Notes under the pieces: generated by a model
Told to the model about the DNA's origin: nothing
Database searches by the model: none
What the model saw: only the letters and a program-made list of their open reading frames with translations
Virus record (IMG/VR): IMGVR_UViG_3300036791_001056
Span: 62,001 to 126,000 of that record
Length of the DNA: 64,000 nucleotides
Source: a virus
Strand: one strand, 5' to 3'
Program-made: the position numbers and the translations under genes
In this document: positions 35,101 to 42,350 of the stretch, piece by piece
How the letters are laid out: each line of letters opens with the position of its first letter
Numbering within the stretch: the first letter of the stretch is position 1

Positions 35101-38100
35101 GGTCGAGGTCACGCAGCCAGCCGGGCCAGCTCGGCTCAGCCTTTGCTACCCACTCGTACTCAGCAGGAGCGAGGCGAAAGGTGCGCACCTTCGCGACGCT
35201 GACGGCCTCATCAGCGGTCAGCCCCTCCGCCATGCTTCTCGCGATGTCACCCAGCGCGGTGTTCGGGATGAAGCACGCCGTCCACGTCGTGACGGGCCGG
35301 CCCTTGCGCAGGTGCCGCGCCAGCGCCTCGAACTCCGCGCTGGCGCGCTTATCCATGTCAGGCACGCTGACCTTGGCGGCGCTGGCGCGCTCGCGGTTAG
35401 CGGTGACGGCAGCCGCGTGACCCGGCGTGGGTGCACCCGCGCGGCTCGGCTTGGCGCCCGCCGGTGAGGCAGAGGCGGGAGCAGCCAGCGCTGCCTGCCG
35501 CTCCTGCATCGTCTGGTCGTGGGCCTCTTGAGCGCGCTGCTCTTGCTGCACTCCTGCGGCGGTGCTGCTGACCGTCTGCGTGGTCTGAGCGTTGGTGCCA
35601 GCGGTCTGAGCGCGAGTCTGCTCCGTCTGCGCCTGCGTCTGCTCGGTGCCCGCTTGGGTCTGCGCCGTCTGCGCCACCGTCTGAGCGATGCCAGCGTGCG
35701 TTGCCGCGGTGCCCGCCTGCGTCTGAGCGATCTGCGCCTGCGTCTGCGCCGACTGCTGCGCGGTGCTCTCGACCGAGTTCGCGATGCCCATGTGCGTCTG
35801 CGCCGTCTGCGCCTGAGTGCGCTCTGTGCCGGCCTGTGTCTGAGCCAGCTGCGCCTGAGACTGCGCCACCGCGTTCTGCGCCTGCTGCACCGCCGTCGAG
35901 AGCGGCACCGGCCCGTTGGGCGTGACGATGAGCGGCTCGCTGGACTCCTCGAGGCCGTACGGCTGCAGGTTGAGCTCTTGCCGGCACTCGTCGATGGTCC
36001 GCAGCCCGTTCTGCATCTGCTGGACCAGCACGCCGGTGAGCGCGTCCTGGTCCTCCTCTTGCTGCAGCCCCTCGAAGGTGAACTGCATGTCGTCCTGCTG
36101 GCAGATCACCTGCAAGACCGCGTTGAAAATGTCCGAGAGGAACTTCAGCAGCGGCGTGACGCCCGTGTCCTCGCTGCGGTCGTGCGACTGCTTCGCCATC
36201 TGGTTCTGCGCACCGGACGAGTGCGACGAGCTGCGCCCCGGCGTGAACCCGATCTCCAGCGGCGTCACCCCGAACGCTGAGCAGACCTCGCTGATGAGCA
36301 GCTGGTCCAGCTCGTCCGCGGTGGTGATCGGGCGCTGCGGCTCGATCTTGCTGTTCGGTGGTAGGACGATGATCTTCTGCTTCCACGCCGGGTCGCCCGC
36401 GATGGCGTTCAGCGCGTCCTGCAGCTCGCGCAGCTGGTTCGGAGTCATCGCCGTGTCGCCCGGGATGACGTATGCGGCTGGCACGGTGGACTCCGAGAAG
36501 AATTCGTACTGGTACCCCTGCTTCTGCAGGCCCGTCATGATCGGGATCAGGGCGCGCTCTACCGGCGGGAAGCCGTACGGCGTCCACGTCCGCGGGACCA
36601 TCGGGACGTACAGCAGCTGGTCGCCGCGGAACTCAGCCAGCTGCCGGCCCTTCAGCCCGCTCTCCTCGATGTCATCATCAAACATCATGGTCATGAGGTC
36701 CGAGCGCGGCACGCCGTAGAGATACTGCTGATAGGCCACGCAGTTCCCTGACCATACGGGATGCCCGTTTCGCCGGGCATAAATCACACCGTTAGGCACA
36801 GTAACGCAGTAAACGCGTCCTGAGTACTGCACCTCTCTTACGCGACTTGCCGGGTAACCAGTTGTGCGAACATACATCCGGTAGCAGCCGTCACCAGAAG
36901 CTCGCACCGATGACGAGTAGCCGAGCTTCTGGATGATCTCTTGGAAGTCATCTGCCATCTGTGTGCTTGAGGTCGCAACAGCGTACTGGGCAGCTCCACT
37001 TCGCTGAGCCTGCGGCCGGCTCTTACTGTACCGGACCTCAGCACCGTCACCCAAGCAGTAGTACCGCCAGAAGATCTCAAGCTGCCGCTTCGGCATCTCA
37101 AGAATCTCTGCTGGCGCGAACTTATCCTTAGCATAACCAAACTGATGGAGATAGCGCCACAGCGCCTTCGCTCGGATCGCCCAGCCAGCCAGCTGCCCGT
37201 TCGTCACATGGTGCTTAACGCCAAAGATCTCGCTGATCAGCCGGCCAAACTCTGCAGCTCCCTTACCATTCTCAGTCTGGCAAATCATAAAGTTGTAGCC
37301 GTTTTTAACGGGATCGTGACTCAGTGAGCCCTCAGACAGGTACATCCCCATGAAGGCAGCATACTGGTCACCTGTCATTGAGATAGGCTCATCATGCCGC
37401 GGGTTATGCCGCCTGCAGCCACACTCGGGTGAGCACCTCCGCGCATAATGCACAGCACCAGTATAGTTAATTTTTACCAGGTTAGCGCGGACTGGGACAG
37501 CTGGTCCATAACTCACGTGCACTGGCTGGTTGTCATCAGCCCACGTGAACGTTTGCCCGGCTGGGGTAAACGTCACGTCACGAAGTTCCCGGCCAGTCCA
37601 TACGCTCGTGGCAACAAGACCAACAGCGGCTGCGTGCACACCCCGTGCTTCACGCCGATGCTCATACTCTAGAAGATGCTGAGCCGGCAGCAACCACTCA
37701 CGCCGTGCTGTAGTATGACTCCGAGTAAGCTGACCTCTATCATCACGGTATGTGCTTGACCTTACCCAGCCTTCAGGACCGGTAGTCGTCAGCACACGGT
37801 GATCTGGCGTTACGAGAGAGTCGGTACCCCGGCCATAGAAGTGAACCATTGGCCCACTGTACGGGTAGTCAACATACGCAACTGGCTGCTGCCACTCAAA
37901 TTCTCCGTTACTGGATCGAGTCGCTACCTCTTCATCATGCTTAAGATCACGGAATAGCTTCCAGCCACTACGAGTGAGAATCTCAGTGTCATCACTGTAG
38001 CACGGCGGGCGCGGCGTGCCACCGTGGAGGTTGAGCAGCGGCCGGATGGTGGGCCCGTTGATGAGCATGAAGTTCTCGAGGTCTGAGCCCAGCACGCCCT

Positions 38101-38776
38101 GGCCCGCGCCCTTGCCCCACGTCGGGATCATGAGGATGGACAGCGCGTCGAAGACCAAGATCTCCTCGATCATCGCGGAGATCCACGTCGCGTAGCTGAA
38201 GTAGTTGCGGTCCGGCCGGTTAAAGAACTTCAGTGCCTTGGCCCGGCGCTTACCAAAGTCGGCCTGCAGCGCCGGTGAGCTCTGGTACGCCTTCTGCGCC
38301 TCAGCGGTGGGGGTAATGTCCCACTCGATGCCTCGGACCTGATTCTTCCGGAACTCGATGCACGATCGGGCGATCGAGTAGACGTCAGCCAGCTTCTGGA
38401 GGGTGCTGAAGCTGACGAGCTTCAGGCCCTCCTGCCCCGGCTGCCCCGTCGGCAGGTTCCAGCCCGGCTCGTACTGGTACCGCCGCGGCACGGGCCTCTC
38501 GGCACCCGGCGGCGGGGTGTCCACGCCGGTCGGCAAGATCGGTGTGAACGGTGAGAACGCGCCCGCGGTGAAGTCCTCCGTCGGGCGCGGCAGGTACGGC
38601 CCGTACAGCGCGCGGTAACCCAGCCCCTCATTCCCGAGCTGCATCGCCAGCGGCGAGAACCGGCCGGTGCTCTGCCCCGGCAGCGCCAGCCCGCTCGATC
38701 CCTGCGGGCCGGGAGTCGGCCGTGCGCCCCCCGGGATGGTCAGGGCACCCCTCAAGATCGCGCCGCGTGATGCCAT
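32180..38776 (-). CDS. portal protein with intein, fused to MuF, NUDIX, nuclease-like and ADP-ribosyltransferase domains
   Basis: This 2198-residue precursor starts at ATG 38776 behind AGGAGG. Residues 1-258 and 679-950 are a portal (QQYLYGVPRSDLMTMM, APEIGF-like TPLEIGFTPGRSSSHSSG). Residues 259-678 are an intein. A Gln/Thr/Ala repeat region (about 955-1085, QAGT/QTQA units) follows. Then comes a MuF-type head morphogenesis domain ending KEWLVAPDERVCKICRGNEA and GHPRCRCALVPG (about 1400-1465). A NUDIX box GGRPEDPGESVEEAARREWG follows at about 1575. A PD-(D/E)XK-like stretch LDFKIGDYGGELKTLN comes at about 1850. The last is an ADP-ribosyltransferase (about 2020-2198) with VIVHRELDD, GFSSTSL and EERELILDR. 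FDPAELRNARGEW and FDSLEPRDAHGEW boxes separate the last domains. Portal-MuF fusions exist elsewhere; this domain chain is exceptional. Confidence 0.85.
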   Translation of the reverse strand: MASRGAILRGALTIPGGARPTPGPQGSSGLALPGQSTGRFSPLAMQLGNEGLGYRALYGPYLPRPTEDFTAGAFSPFTPILPTGVDTPPPGAERPVPRRYQYEPGWNLPTGQPGQEGLKLVSFSTLQKLADVYSIARSCIEFRKNQVRGIEWDITPTAEAQKAYQSSPALQADFGKRRAKALKFFNRPDRNYFSYATWISAMIEEILVFDALSILMIPTWGKGAGQGVLGSDLENFMLINGPTIRPLLNLHGGTPRPPCYSDDTEILTRSGWKLFRDLKHDEEVATRSSNGEFEWQQPVAYVDYPYSGPMVHFYGRGTDSLVTPDHRVLTTTGPEGWVRSSTYRDDRGQLTRSHTTARREWLLPAQHLLEYEHRREARGVHAAAVGLVATSVWTGRELRDVTFTPAGQTFTWADDNQPVHVSYGPAVPVRANLVKINYTGAVHYARRCSPECGCRRHNPRHDEPISMTGDQYAAFMGMYLSEGSLSHDPVKNGYNFMICQTENGKGAAEFGRLISEIFGVKHHVTNGQLAGWAIRAKALWRYLHQFGYAKDKFAPAEILEMPKRQLEIFWRYYCLGDGAEVRYSKSRPQAQRSGAAQYAVATSSTQMADDFQEIIQKLGYSSSVRASGDGCYRMYVRTTGYPASRVREVQYSGRVYCVTVPNGVIYARRNGHPVWSGNCVAYQQYLYGVPRSDLMTMMFDDDIEESGLKGRQLAEFRGDQLLYVPMVPRTWTPYGFPPVERALIPIMTGLQKQGYQYEFFSESTVPAAYVIPGDTAMTPNQLRELQDALNAIAGDPAWKQKIIVLPPNSKIEPQRPITTADELDQLLISEVCSAFGVTPLEIGFTPGRSSSHSSGAQNQMAKQSHDRSEDTGVTPLLKFLSDIFNAVLQVICQQDDMQFTFEGLQQEEDQDALTGVLVQQMQNGLRTIDECRQELNLQPYGLEESSEPLIVTPNGPVPLSTAVQQAQNAVAQSQAQLAQTQAGTERTQAQTAQTHMGIANSVESTAQQSAQTQAQIAQTQAGTAATHAGIAQTVAQTAQTQAGTEQTQAQTEQTRAQTAGTNAQTTQTVSSTAAGVQQEQRAQEAHDQTMQERQAALAAPASASPAGAKPSRAGAPTPGHAAAVTANRERASAAKVSVPDMDKRASAEFEALARHLRKGRPVTTWTACFIPNTALGDIARSMAEGLTADEAVSVAKVRTFRLAPAEYEWVAKAEPSWPGWLRDLDLVKIYAPKIQGAFASAMTAVREFISQFFGGVIRATAQWAAQHISELIAAALRRVFGQLWTEGYALGTVSAEHVIAGIATPEIAATAEVPDWGGWEPGDFDAAALVADGPRLQQLLQQWGVNTIQSVSQTGLDDLAREIAGALAEGQSVGELARRIQDLLTVPERAEMIAQTELARAVTCGTLDRYRDDGIDTKEWLVAPDERVCKICRGNEAAGAVPVTGLFPDGREGPPGHPRCRCALVPGSAFGIDLSHITAPPLPGFNPVPMPRGSAVTAVKSQLQRHGETAYDSADRWSVSKSDFASVAAPLTADGFVAGGLAVRARDTGRVLMIQRAHNEDDPAGGYWEFPGGRPEDPGESVEEAARREWGEETGLPVPAGSVTGTWETGEGPYRGHVLSVGRESDVPILDRAKGANPDDPDNEEPEAIAWWDPRELRDNPAIRPELREHPKRVRRALETAGPVQKQLVTGLFIKCQKAELLSPGTVDYRQADRRASQRCASCVMYRPSDVDDEHGKCTLVRGHIDADHVCDRWYGRAEKKFDPAELRNARGEWTAGAVPSKRWKGQRDPVQTPTQFVNPVTGSPMGKSEIGDTFEQLFAAHGAHLLEQQLGVTYEPISATGGWMSRQTPLDFKIGDYGGELKTLNSNAQNLKTAIKREEIERKRAAVASANLRPALIVQVVDMQSQRVTVWHYPDFASKAVSKMNRLGEYGFSEADFRAAQEATGHARYESVAKSAAAAEPADAQPGELSSGDVIIELRDGEPWLVPVSSAAVEKRFDSLEPRDAHGEWSRVTGTVNASEITSAAEARAFGRKLSRAFTYTPAQVGAITGYIGNGYQDINDGLRSGNIDAHSREMSEHLSSAMQPLPAAVIVHRELDDEQALRDLSPGDVIADHGFSSTSLTSGAYDVGRENKTVLHITVPKGTPAVWAQPFSDSPEERELILDRDQPLHLTAVHRDSQRGVTIAYMTAMPKSAVMT
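35530..35910 (-). repeat. Gln/Thr/Ala tandem repeats in the portal fusion
   Basis: The coding sequence repeats short units of the type QTQAGTxQTxAQTAQT about a dozen times between the portal and MuF parts (residues about 955-1085). Spacing near 7 residues suggests a long coiled coil or extended linker that could line the portal channel. Confidence 0.7.
36743..38002 (-). mobile_element. portal intein with LAGLIDADG endonuclease (420 aa)
   Basis: The intein begins at Cys (codon 38002-38000) in CYSDDTEILTRSGWKLFRD (block A) and ends WSGN, followed by extein Cys (36742-36740). Block B is LVTPDHRVLTT, with the conserved T-x-x-H. The endonuclease has two LAGLIDADG-like helices, FMGMYLSEGSL and YYCLGDGAEV. 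Block F is VYCVTVPNGVIYARRNG. Excision joins TPRPP to CVAYQQYLYG, a normal portal sequence. All expected splicing residues (first Cys, block B His, final Asn, +1 Cys) are present; the penultimate residue is Gly rather than the usual His, a known variation. It should be active. Confidence 0.92.
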
Positions 38777-38831
38777 GACGGCGCCTCCTGAAAGGTGCGA
38801 TGTTCAGATGTTTTTTCAGCGGTGAGAACTG

Positions 38832-38960
38832 CTTAAGCTGGCGGCCGGCGCAGTGACGTGACTGGCCGGTTGATCCTCTGGTCGTCTGAGGTCTCGATAA
38901 TGACGGTACTCCCAGAGTTATTGCGGACGGTGCCGGTGTTCCTATAGTGAGGCTACTCAC
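38832..38960 (-). pseudogene. small protein with frame break or missing start
   Basis: After the stop of the preceding gene (TAG 38955-38953) the same frame reads YRNTGTVRNNSGSTVIIETS and RINRPVTSLRRPPA to TAA 38834-38832, a coherent small protein, but it has no ATG, GTG or TTG start. A GTG at 38960 in another frame gives VSSL and would join it if one base were added. It could be a one-base deletion, readthrough of TAG, or a non-standard start. It sits just before the portal gene. Confidence 0.35.
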
Positions 38961-39618
38961 CCTTTGGAGTGGAGTTTCGCGCTGCTCCACCTTCACGCGC
39001 CACACTCATCAATGTTGAGTAACGGCCCACGCCAGCACGCAGCGCTTGCTGATACCGCTTACGCTCAGCAGGCGTTAGCGCGGCGATCTCTGCCTGCTGC
39101 CGTGCGTATTCATCACGACCAGCGGTGCGCTCCGGCGCCACCTCACCTAGTGTGCTGATGCCAATGCCTAGCGCACGCTTATGCCCCTTGCCCTCATCTC
39201 GTGCACGGAAGTACGCCTCACGTCCCGCTGGCTGCAGACTGCGCACCTCATCCGAGTTGACTTGATCAGCAGCTCGCGGACTGTCGCGCCACGTGCGCTT
39301 ATTAGTACCGTGGGGAGGGTTGGTCACCTTAGCCATCGCTGAGCTGTGCGGGATGTTTGCGTCGCGCAGCCGGTTATACCGCTTGCGCTGCTGGGGAGTG
39401 AGCGCATCAACTTCACTCTCACCCAAGCCAGCTCCCACGTGGACCCACTCACCGTGAGGCCCGCGCGGCTCAGCCGGGTTGAACCGCTTCACAGCATCAG
39501 GCTCAGCCGCCGCCTTGAAAACCAGCGCCGGATCGAAGATGCGCAGCGCCAGGTGCGCGCGGATCTCGTTCCGCCGCCGCTCCAGCTCAGCGCTATACTC
39601 AAACTCGTCACTCAGCAT
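38953..39618 (-). CDS. head-associated protein with NPAEPRGPHGEW box (221 aa)
   Basis: I chose ATG 39618, at the stop of the upstream gene, over the Arg-rich upstream extension. The N-terminus is helical and charged (FEYSAELERRRNEIRAHLAL). Near residue 45 comes KRFNPAEPRGPHGEWVHVG, the signature box also found twice in the portal fusion and once in the 803-residue protein. The rest has three copies of a short repeat like LTPQQRKRYNRLRDANIPHS and LTPAERKRYQQALRAGVGRY. This repeat also ends the neighbour at 39608 (LTAEQRADYDAARGAGFGHD), so the two share a domain. Probably packaged with or bound to the portal. Confidence 0.65.
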   Translation of the reverse strand: MLSDEFEYSAELERRRNEIRAHLALRIFDPALVFKAAAEPDAVKRFNPAEPRGPHGEWVHVGAGLGESEVDALTPQQRKRYNRLRDANIPHSSAMAKVTNPPHGTNKRTWRDSPRAADQVNSDEVRSLQPAGREAYFRARDEGKGHKRALGIGISTLGEVAPERTAGRDEYARQQAEIAALTPAERKRYQQALRAGVGRYSTLMSVAREGGAARNSTPKGE

Positions 39619-42019
39619 CCGCGTCTCCTGACTTGTACGCCGTAGGATAACCGCGCGACTCACCAACGCCTGCGCTGGCCTGCCCCCGGAGGTACCCGCT
39701 CTTCGCCTGCCACATCGCCGAGTCGTGCCCGAAGCCCGCGCCGCGCGCCGCATCATAGTCAGCGCGCTGCTCGGCAGTGAGCGCGGCGCGCTCCTGCTCA
39801 GCCGGGCTCAGCGTTGGTGCAACGGCGCTGCCCGGCGCCGGTGCCGGTGTGGGTTCAGGCGCATGACTAGGCACCGTTGGCGCGGCAGGCGCTTCTCCAC
39901 GAGGAGCAGTACGCGGTCCTGACCCGTCGTGCCGGACGTCCAGGGCCTTCAGCAACCCGTTCTCGCCAGTGATTCGCTGATATGGAATCCCCTTGGCGTC
40001 GAGCGCCTGCGCGTACTGCTCCACGCGCTCAGCGTTACGCTCGTCTGAGGTATTCCGCGCCATGATGCTGCTGCCGTTGTAGTGGCTAACCGAGACACCG
40101 TGCTCACCGCCGCTGACCTCGTAACCGGCGTAGTAAGTACGCCAGCCCCTGACCATCTGGCTGCCGGTGGACGTAACCGGCTTGTGGCCCGCCGCGGTGA
40201 GCGCAGCACGCACCCGGCGTGCGTTCACGTCGCCCGCGATCAGGCGCTTGGCCTGCTCGACGTTGGCAGCGTGCCGCTCGGCCGGCGCCTTATCACGCAC
40301 GCCGGCTTCACCACTCGCGGTCAATTCGATGGTGCGGTTTCCGAGACTGAGCTTACCGTACCCGCCGCCGAGGTCTTGCCGAGTGTCCACCATTCCCAAG
40401 AACTTACCCTTGGCATCCGTGATGTGACTGGCGAGCACTTGATACGGTCGCACCTTGGCACCGTACTTAGCCTGCTGCTTGGTCGGGTACTGGTGCCGCG
40501 TCAGCTCGCTCGGTTCACTGTGCCGCAGATCAGCCGGGCTGATGAGTACCTGCTTCACCTTGGGCGCCTTCGGCGGCTTAAGCTTACCACCGCTCGGCGG
40601 CGTAGGAGCGTGGCTTGGCTCGGGCAGCGGTGCTCCTGGTGGAGCAGGAGCGTGTGGCGCAGCTGCCGCCAGATCCTGTGGCGCAGGAGCTGCAGCCGCT
40701 TGATTGCGCCTGAACAGCTCGGCAATCTCAGGATCAGCCGCACGCCGCCGCCAGACATTTCGCGTCGGCTCATTCAGGTCACTCCAGGCACGCGTAGGTT
40801 CTGGTCGGCCAATGCCGCTCTGAGCCCGGGTGCGCATCGTGGACTCATACATGTCTCGCGCGATTTGCTCATTCACACTACCAGTATCTGGCACCTTGTC
40901 CGGCACCGGCACGCCGCCCGCGAGCTCCGTCGCGATGCCCTTGGCGGTCTCACCCGCCGCGGTACCCACGTTCGTGCGGGTCGTGGCGCGGTCGATGTGC
41001 GTGATGGCGGCGTCAAGGTGCGTCTTAGCATCCTCAAGCCGGCCTTCCTCAACGGCCTGGCCCGCCTTGCGGAAGTCGCGCCCCGCGGTCATGTACCGCG
41101 AGTTGGCGCTGCCCTGCGCGCGGCTGGCCGCGGTCTCGCGGTCCATCGTGTCCGCCAGGTCACTGAGTCCCCGCATCCAGCGGCCGTGCTGGTCACGAGG
41201 CTCGGCCGGGTTATACTTCCAGCGCTTCTCGATCATCTCGGCGTCGCCTCCAGCTCCGTTCCTGGAGTCAACTATATCACTCAGCCCCAGGCGCTGGCTA
41301 GCTGCTGCCCAGATCAGCTCCCGGCGCTCATCGAGCGTCGCCTCCAGGACCAGGCTCTTGCTGACTTTTGGGACCGGAGTCACGATGACCTCCGGCACCG
41401 CGCTCTTGGCAGCGATGAGCGCCGCCTCCTGCTGGCGCAGCTCCTTGATCCGGGCCTGGAGCTGCGCGATCTGCGCGTTCACCTGCGCTAGCTGCTTGGC
41501 GCGGCTCGGCGTGGACTTGCTCGGCTTCGCTGAGGTGGCGCTGCCCTGCCCAGTCGCCCGCGTCGCGGTTCCGGTGGCGCCCGCTGCCCCGGCCGGCTTG
41601 CCGCCGCCGGTCACGGACGTGCCCCGGCCGGTCGATGCGCCCGCGGTGGCCGCGACGAGCCGAGCCTTCTGCGCCTCGAGCGACGAGAGCTGGGTGGTCA
41701 GCGCGCTGATCTGCGCGCGGATGCCGCGCAGCTGCTGCAGCTTAGGTGAGCCCGGCTGCTGCCCACTCCCAGGCGGGCGCTTACCCTGCTTGGGCTGCTT
41801 CTGCTTCTTGGACTTCTTGGGCTGCTTCTGCTGTGCGGGTGGCTGCTGGCCACCACCCGCCGGTGCGAACTGCCCGCCGGTCGCTGCTCCGGCGGGCTGG
41901 TGGTACGGGTCAGCCTTGGTGATGACGTCGGGCACCGGCGGAAGTCCCCAGCTCGCGACCGCCGCCTCGCGGATGCGCTGCCGCTCGGCCGCGATCGTGC
42001 TGAACAGGCTAGCCGTCAC
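39608..42019 (-). CDS. large head-associated protein with signature boxes (803 aa)
   Basis: I chose GTG 42019, which overlaps the preceding stop and has GGAGGA 6 bases upstream. The N-terminus has YHQPAGAATGGQFAPAG, then a Lys/Pro/Gln-rich segment and two predicted coiled coils (ALTTQLSSLEAQKARLV and VNAQIAQLQARIKELRQQEA). At about 265 comes YNPAEPRDQHGRWMRG. A long Pro-rich linker leads to a folded C-terminal part with VRPYQVLASHITDAKGKFLG and KRLIAGDVNARRVRAALTAAG, and a final repeat shared with the next gene. It lies upstream of the portal and shares boxes with it, so it is probably a head-interior or vertex protein. No enzyme motif is visible. Confidence 0.65.
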   Translation of the reverse strand: MTASLFSTIAAERQRIREAAVASWGLPPVPDVITKADPYHQPAGAATGGQFAPAGGGQQPPAQQKQPKKSKKQKQPKQGKRPPGSGQQPGSPKLQQLRGIRAQISALTTQLSSLEAQKARLVAATAGASTGRGTSVTGGGKPAGAAGATGTATRATGQGSATSAKPSKSTPSRAKQLAQVNAQIAQLQARIKELRQQEAALIAAKSAVPEVIVTPVPKVSKSLVLEATLDERRELIWAAASQRLGLSDIVDSRNGAGGDAEMIEKRWKYNPAEPRDQHGRWMRGLSDLADTMDRETAASRAQGSANSRYMTAGRDFRKAGQAVEEGRLEDAKTHLDAAITHIDRATTRTNVGTAAGETAKGIATELAGGVPVPDKVPDTGSVNEQIARDMYESTMRTRAQSGIGRPEPTRAWSDLNEPTRNVWRRRAADPEIAELFRRNQAAAAPAPQDLAAAAPHAPAPPGAPLPEPSHAPTPPSGGKLKPPKAPKVKQVLISPADLRHSEPSELTRHQYPTKQQAKYGAKVRPYQVLASHITDAKGKFLGMVDTRQDLGGGYGKLSLGNRTIELTASGEAGVRDKAPAERHAANVEQAKRLIAGDVNARRVRAALTAAGHKPVTSTGSQMVRGWRTYYAGYEVSGGEHGVSVSHYNGSSIMARNTSDERNAERVEQYAQALDAKGIPYQRITGENGLLKALDVRHDGSGPRTAPRGEAPAAPTVPSHAPEPTPAPAPGSAVAPTLSPAEQERAALTAEQRADYDAARGAGFGHDSAMWQAKSGYLRGQASAGVGESRGYPTAYKSGDADAE
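41271..41276 (-). promoter_or_regulatory. possible internal promoter in the 803-residue gene
   Basis: The minus strand reads GTGATATAGT and then CCAGGAACGGAGCTGGAGGCG into ATG 41236, which begins MIEKRWKYNPAEPR. The -10 and leader match the phage's standard promoter-leader pattern, although the -35 is poor. A shorter protein starting at 41236 may be made. Confidence 0.4.
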
Positions 42020-42275
42020 CGGCGTCCTCCTCGTCAAGGTCGTTCTCGTAAGCCTCTTCCGGCCACGTGATGTCGGCCTCGTCCCAGTCACCGTCGGGCC
42101 AGTACTCAGCCTCTATAATAGAGCCGTCCGGGTGCCACGCGACGCGCTTGACCCGGCGGCAGGCGCGCAGGTGGATCCCGCCGCAGTGCAGGCACGGGCG
42201 CTGCCGGCCCTCTGCCTTGCCCTCGAAGATCAGCCGCGCCGCCGCCCGCTCGTCGGGCGTGAGCCTGTCTGCCAC
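42009..42275 (-). CDS. small zinc-binding protein (88 aa)
   Basis: GTG 42275 is preceded by AGGAGCG. The sequence has HTH-like DERAAARLIFEGKAEGRQ, then CLHCGGIHLRAC (three Cys and one His, possible zinc site), then VAWHPDGSIIEAEYWPDG and an acidic tail. It overlaps the next gene by 11 bases. Such zinc-binding, acid-tailed proteins are common just before portal regions in actinophages; the role is unknown. Confidence 0.65.
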   Translation of the reverse strand: MADRLTPDERAAARLIFEGKAEGRQRPCLHCGGIHLRACRRVKRVAWHPDGSIIEAEYWPDGDWDEADITWPEEAYENDLDEEDAGDG

Positions 42276-42289
42276 TCTAACGCTCCTGG

Positions 42290-42318
42290 TTTACATCAGC
42301 CGGCCGGTGTGATATGAT
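42290..42318 (+). promoter_or_regulatory. plus-strand promoter (TTTACA-17-TATGAT)
   Basis: TTTACA at 42290-42295 and TATGAT at 42313-42318 with TGTGA before it. The leader CAGGAACGGAGCAGGTGGAGG leads to ATG 42351 and the operon 42351-45016. Confidence 0.8.
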
Positions 42319-42350
42319 CTATACAGGAACGGAGCAGGTGGAGGAACCAG

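Noticed and set aside
35397-36587. 396-codon minus frame over the portal
   Set aside because: Out-of-frame shadow of the portal/MuF gene.
38628-39005. Minus frame of 125 codons across the portal start
   Set aside because: It overlaps the portal and its ribosome site; sequence is Arg/Pro-rich noise.
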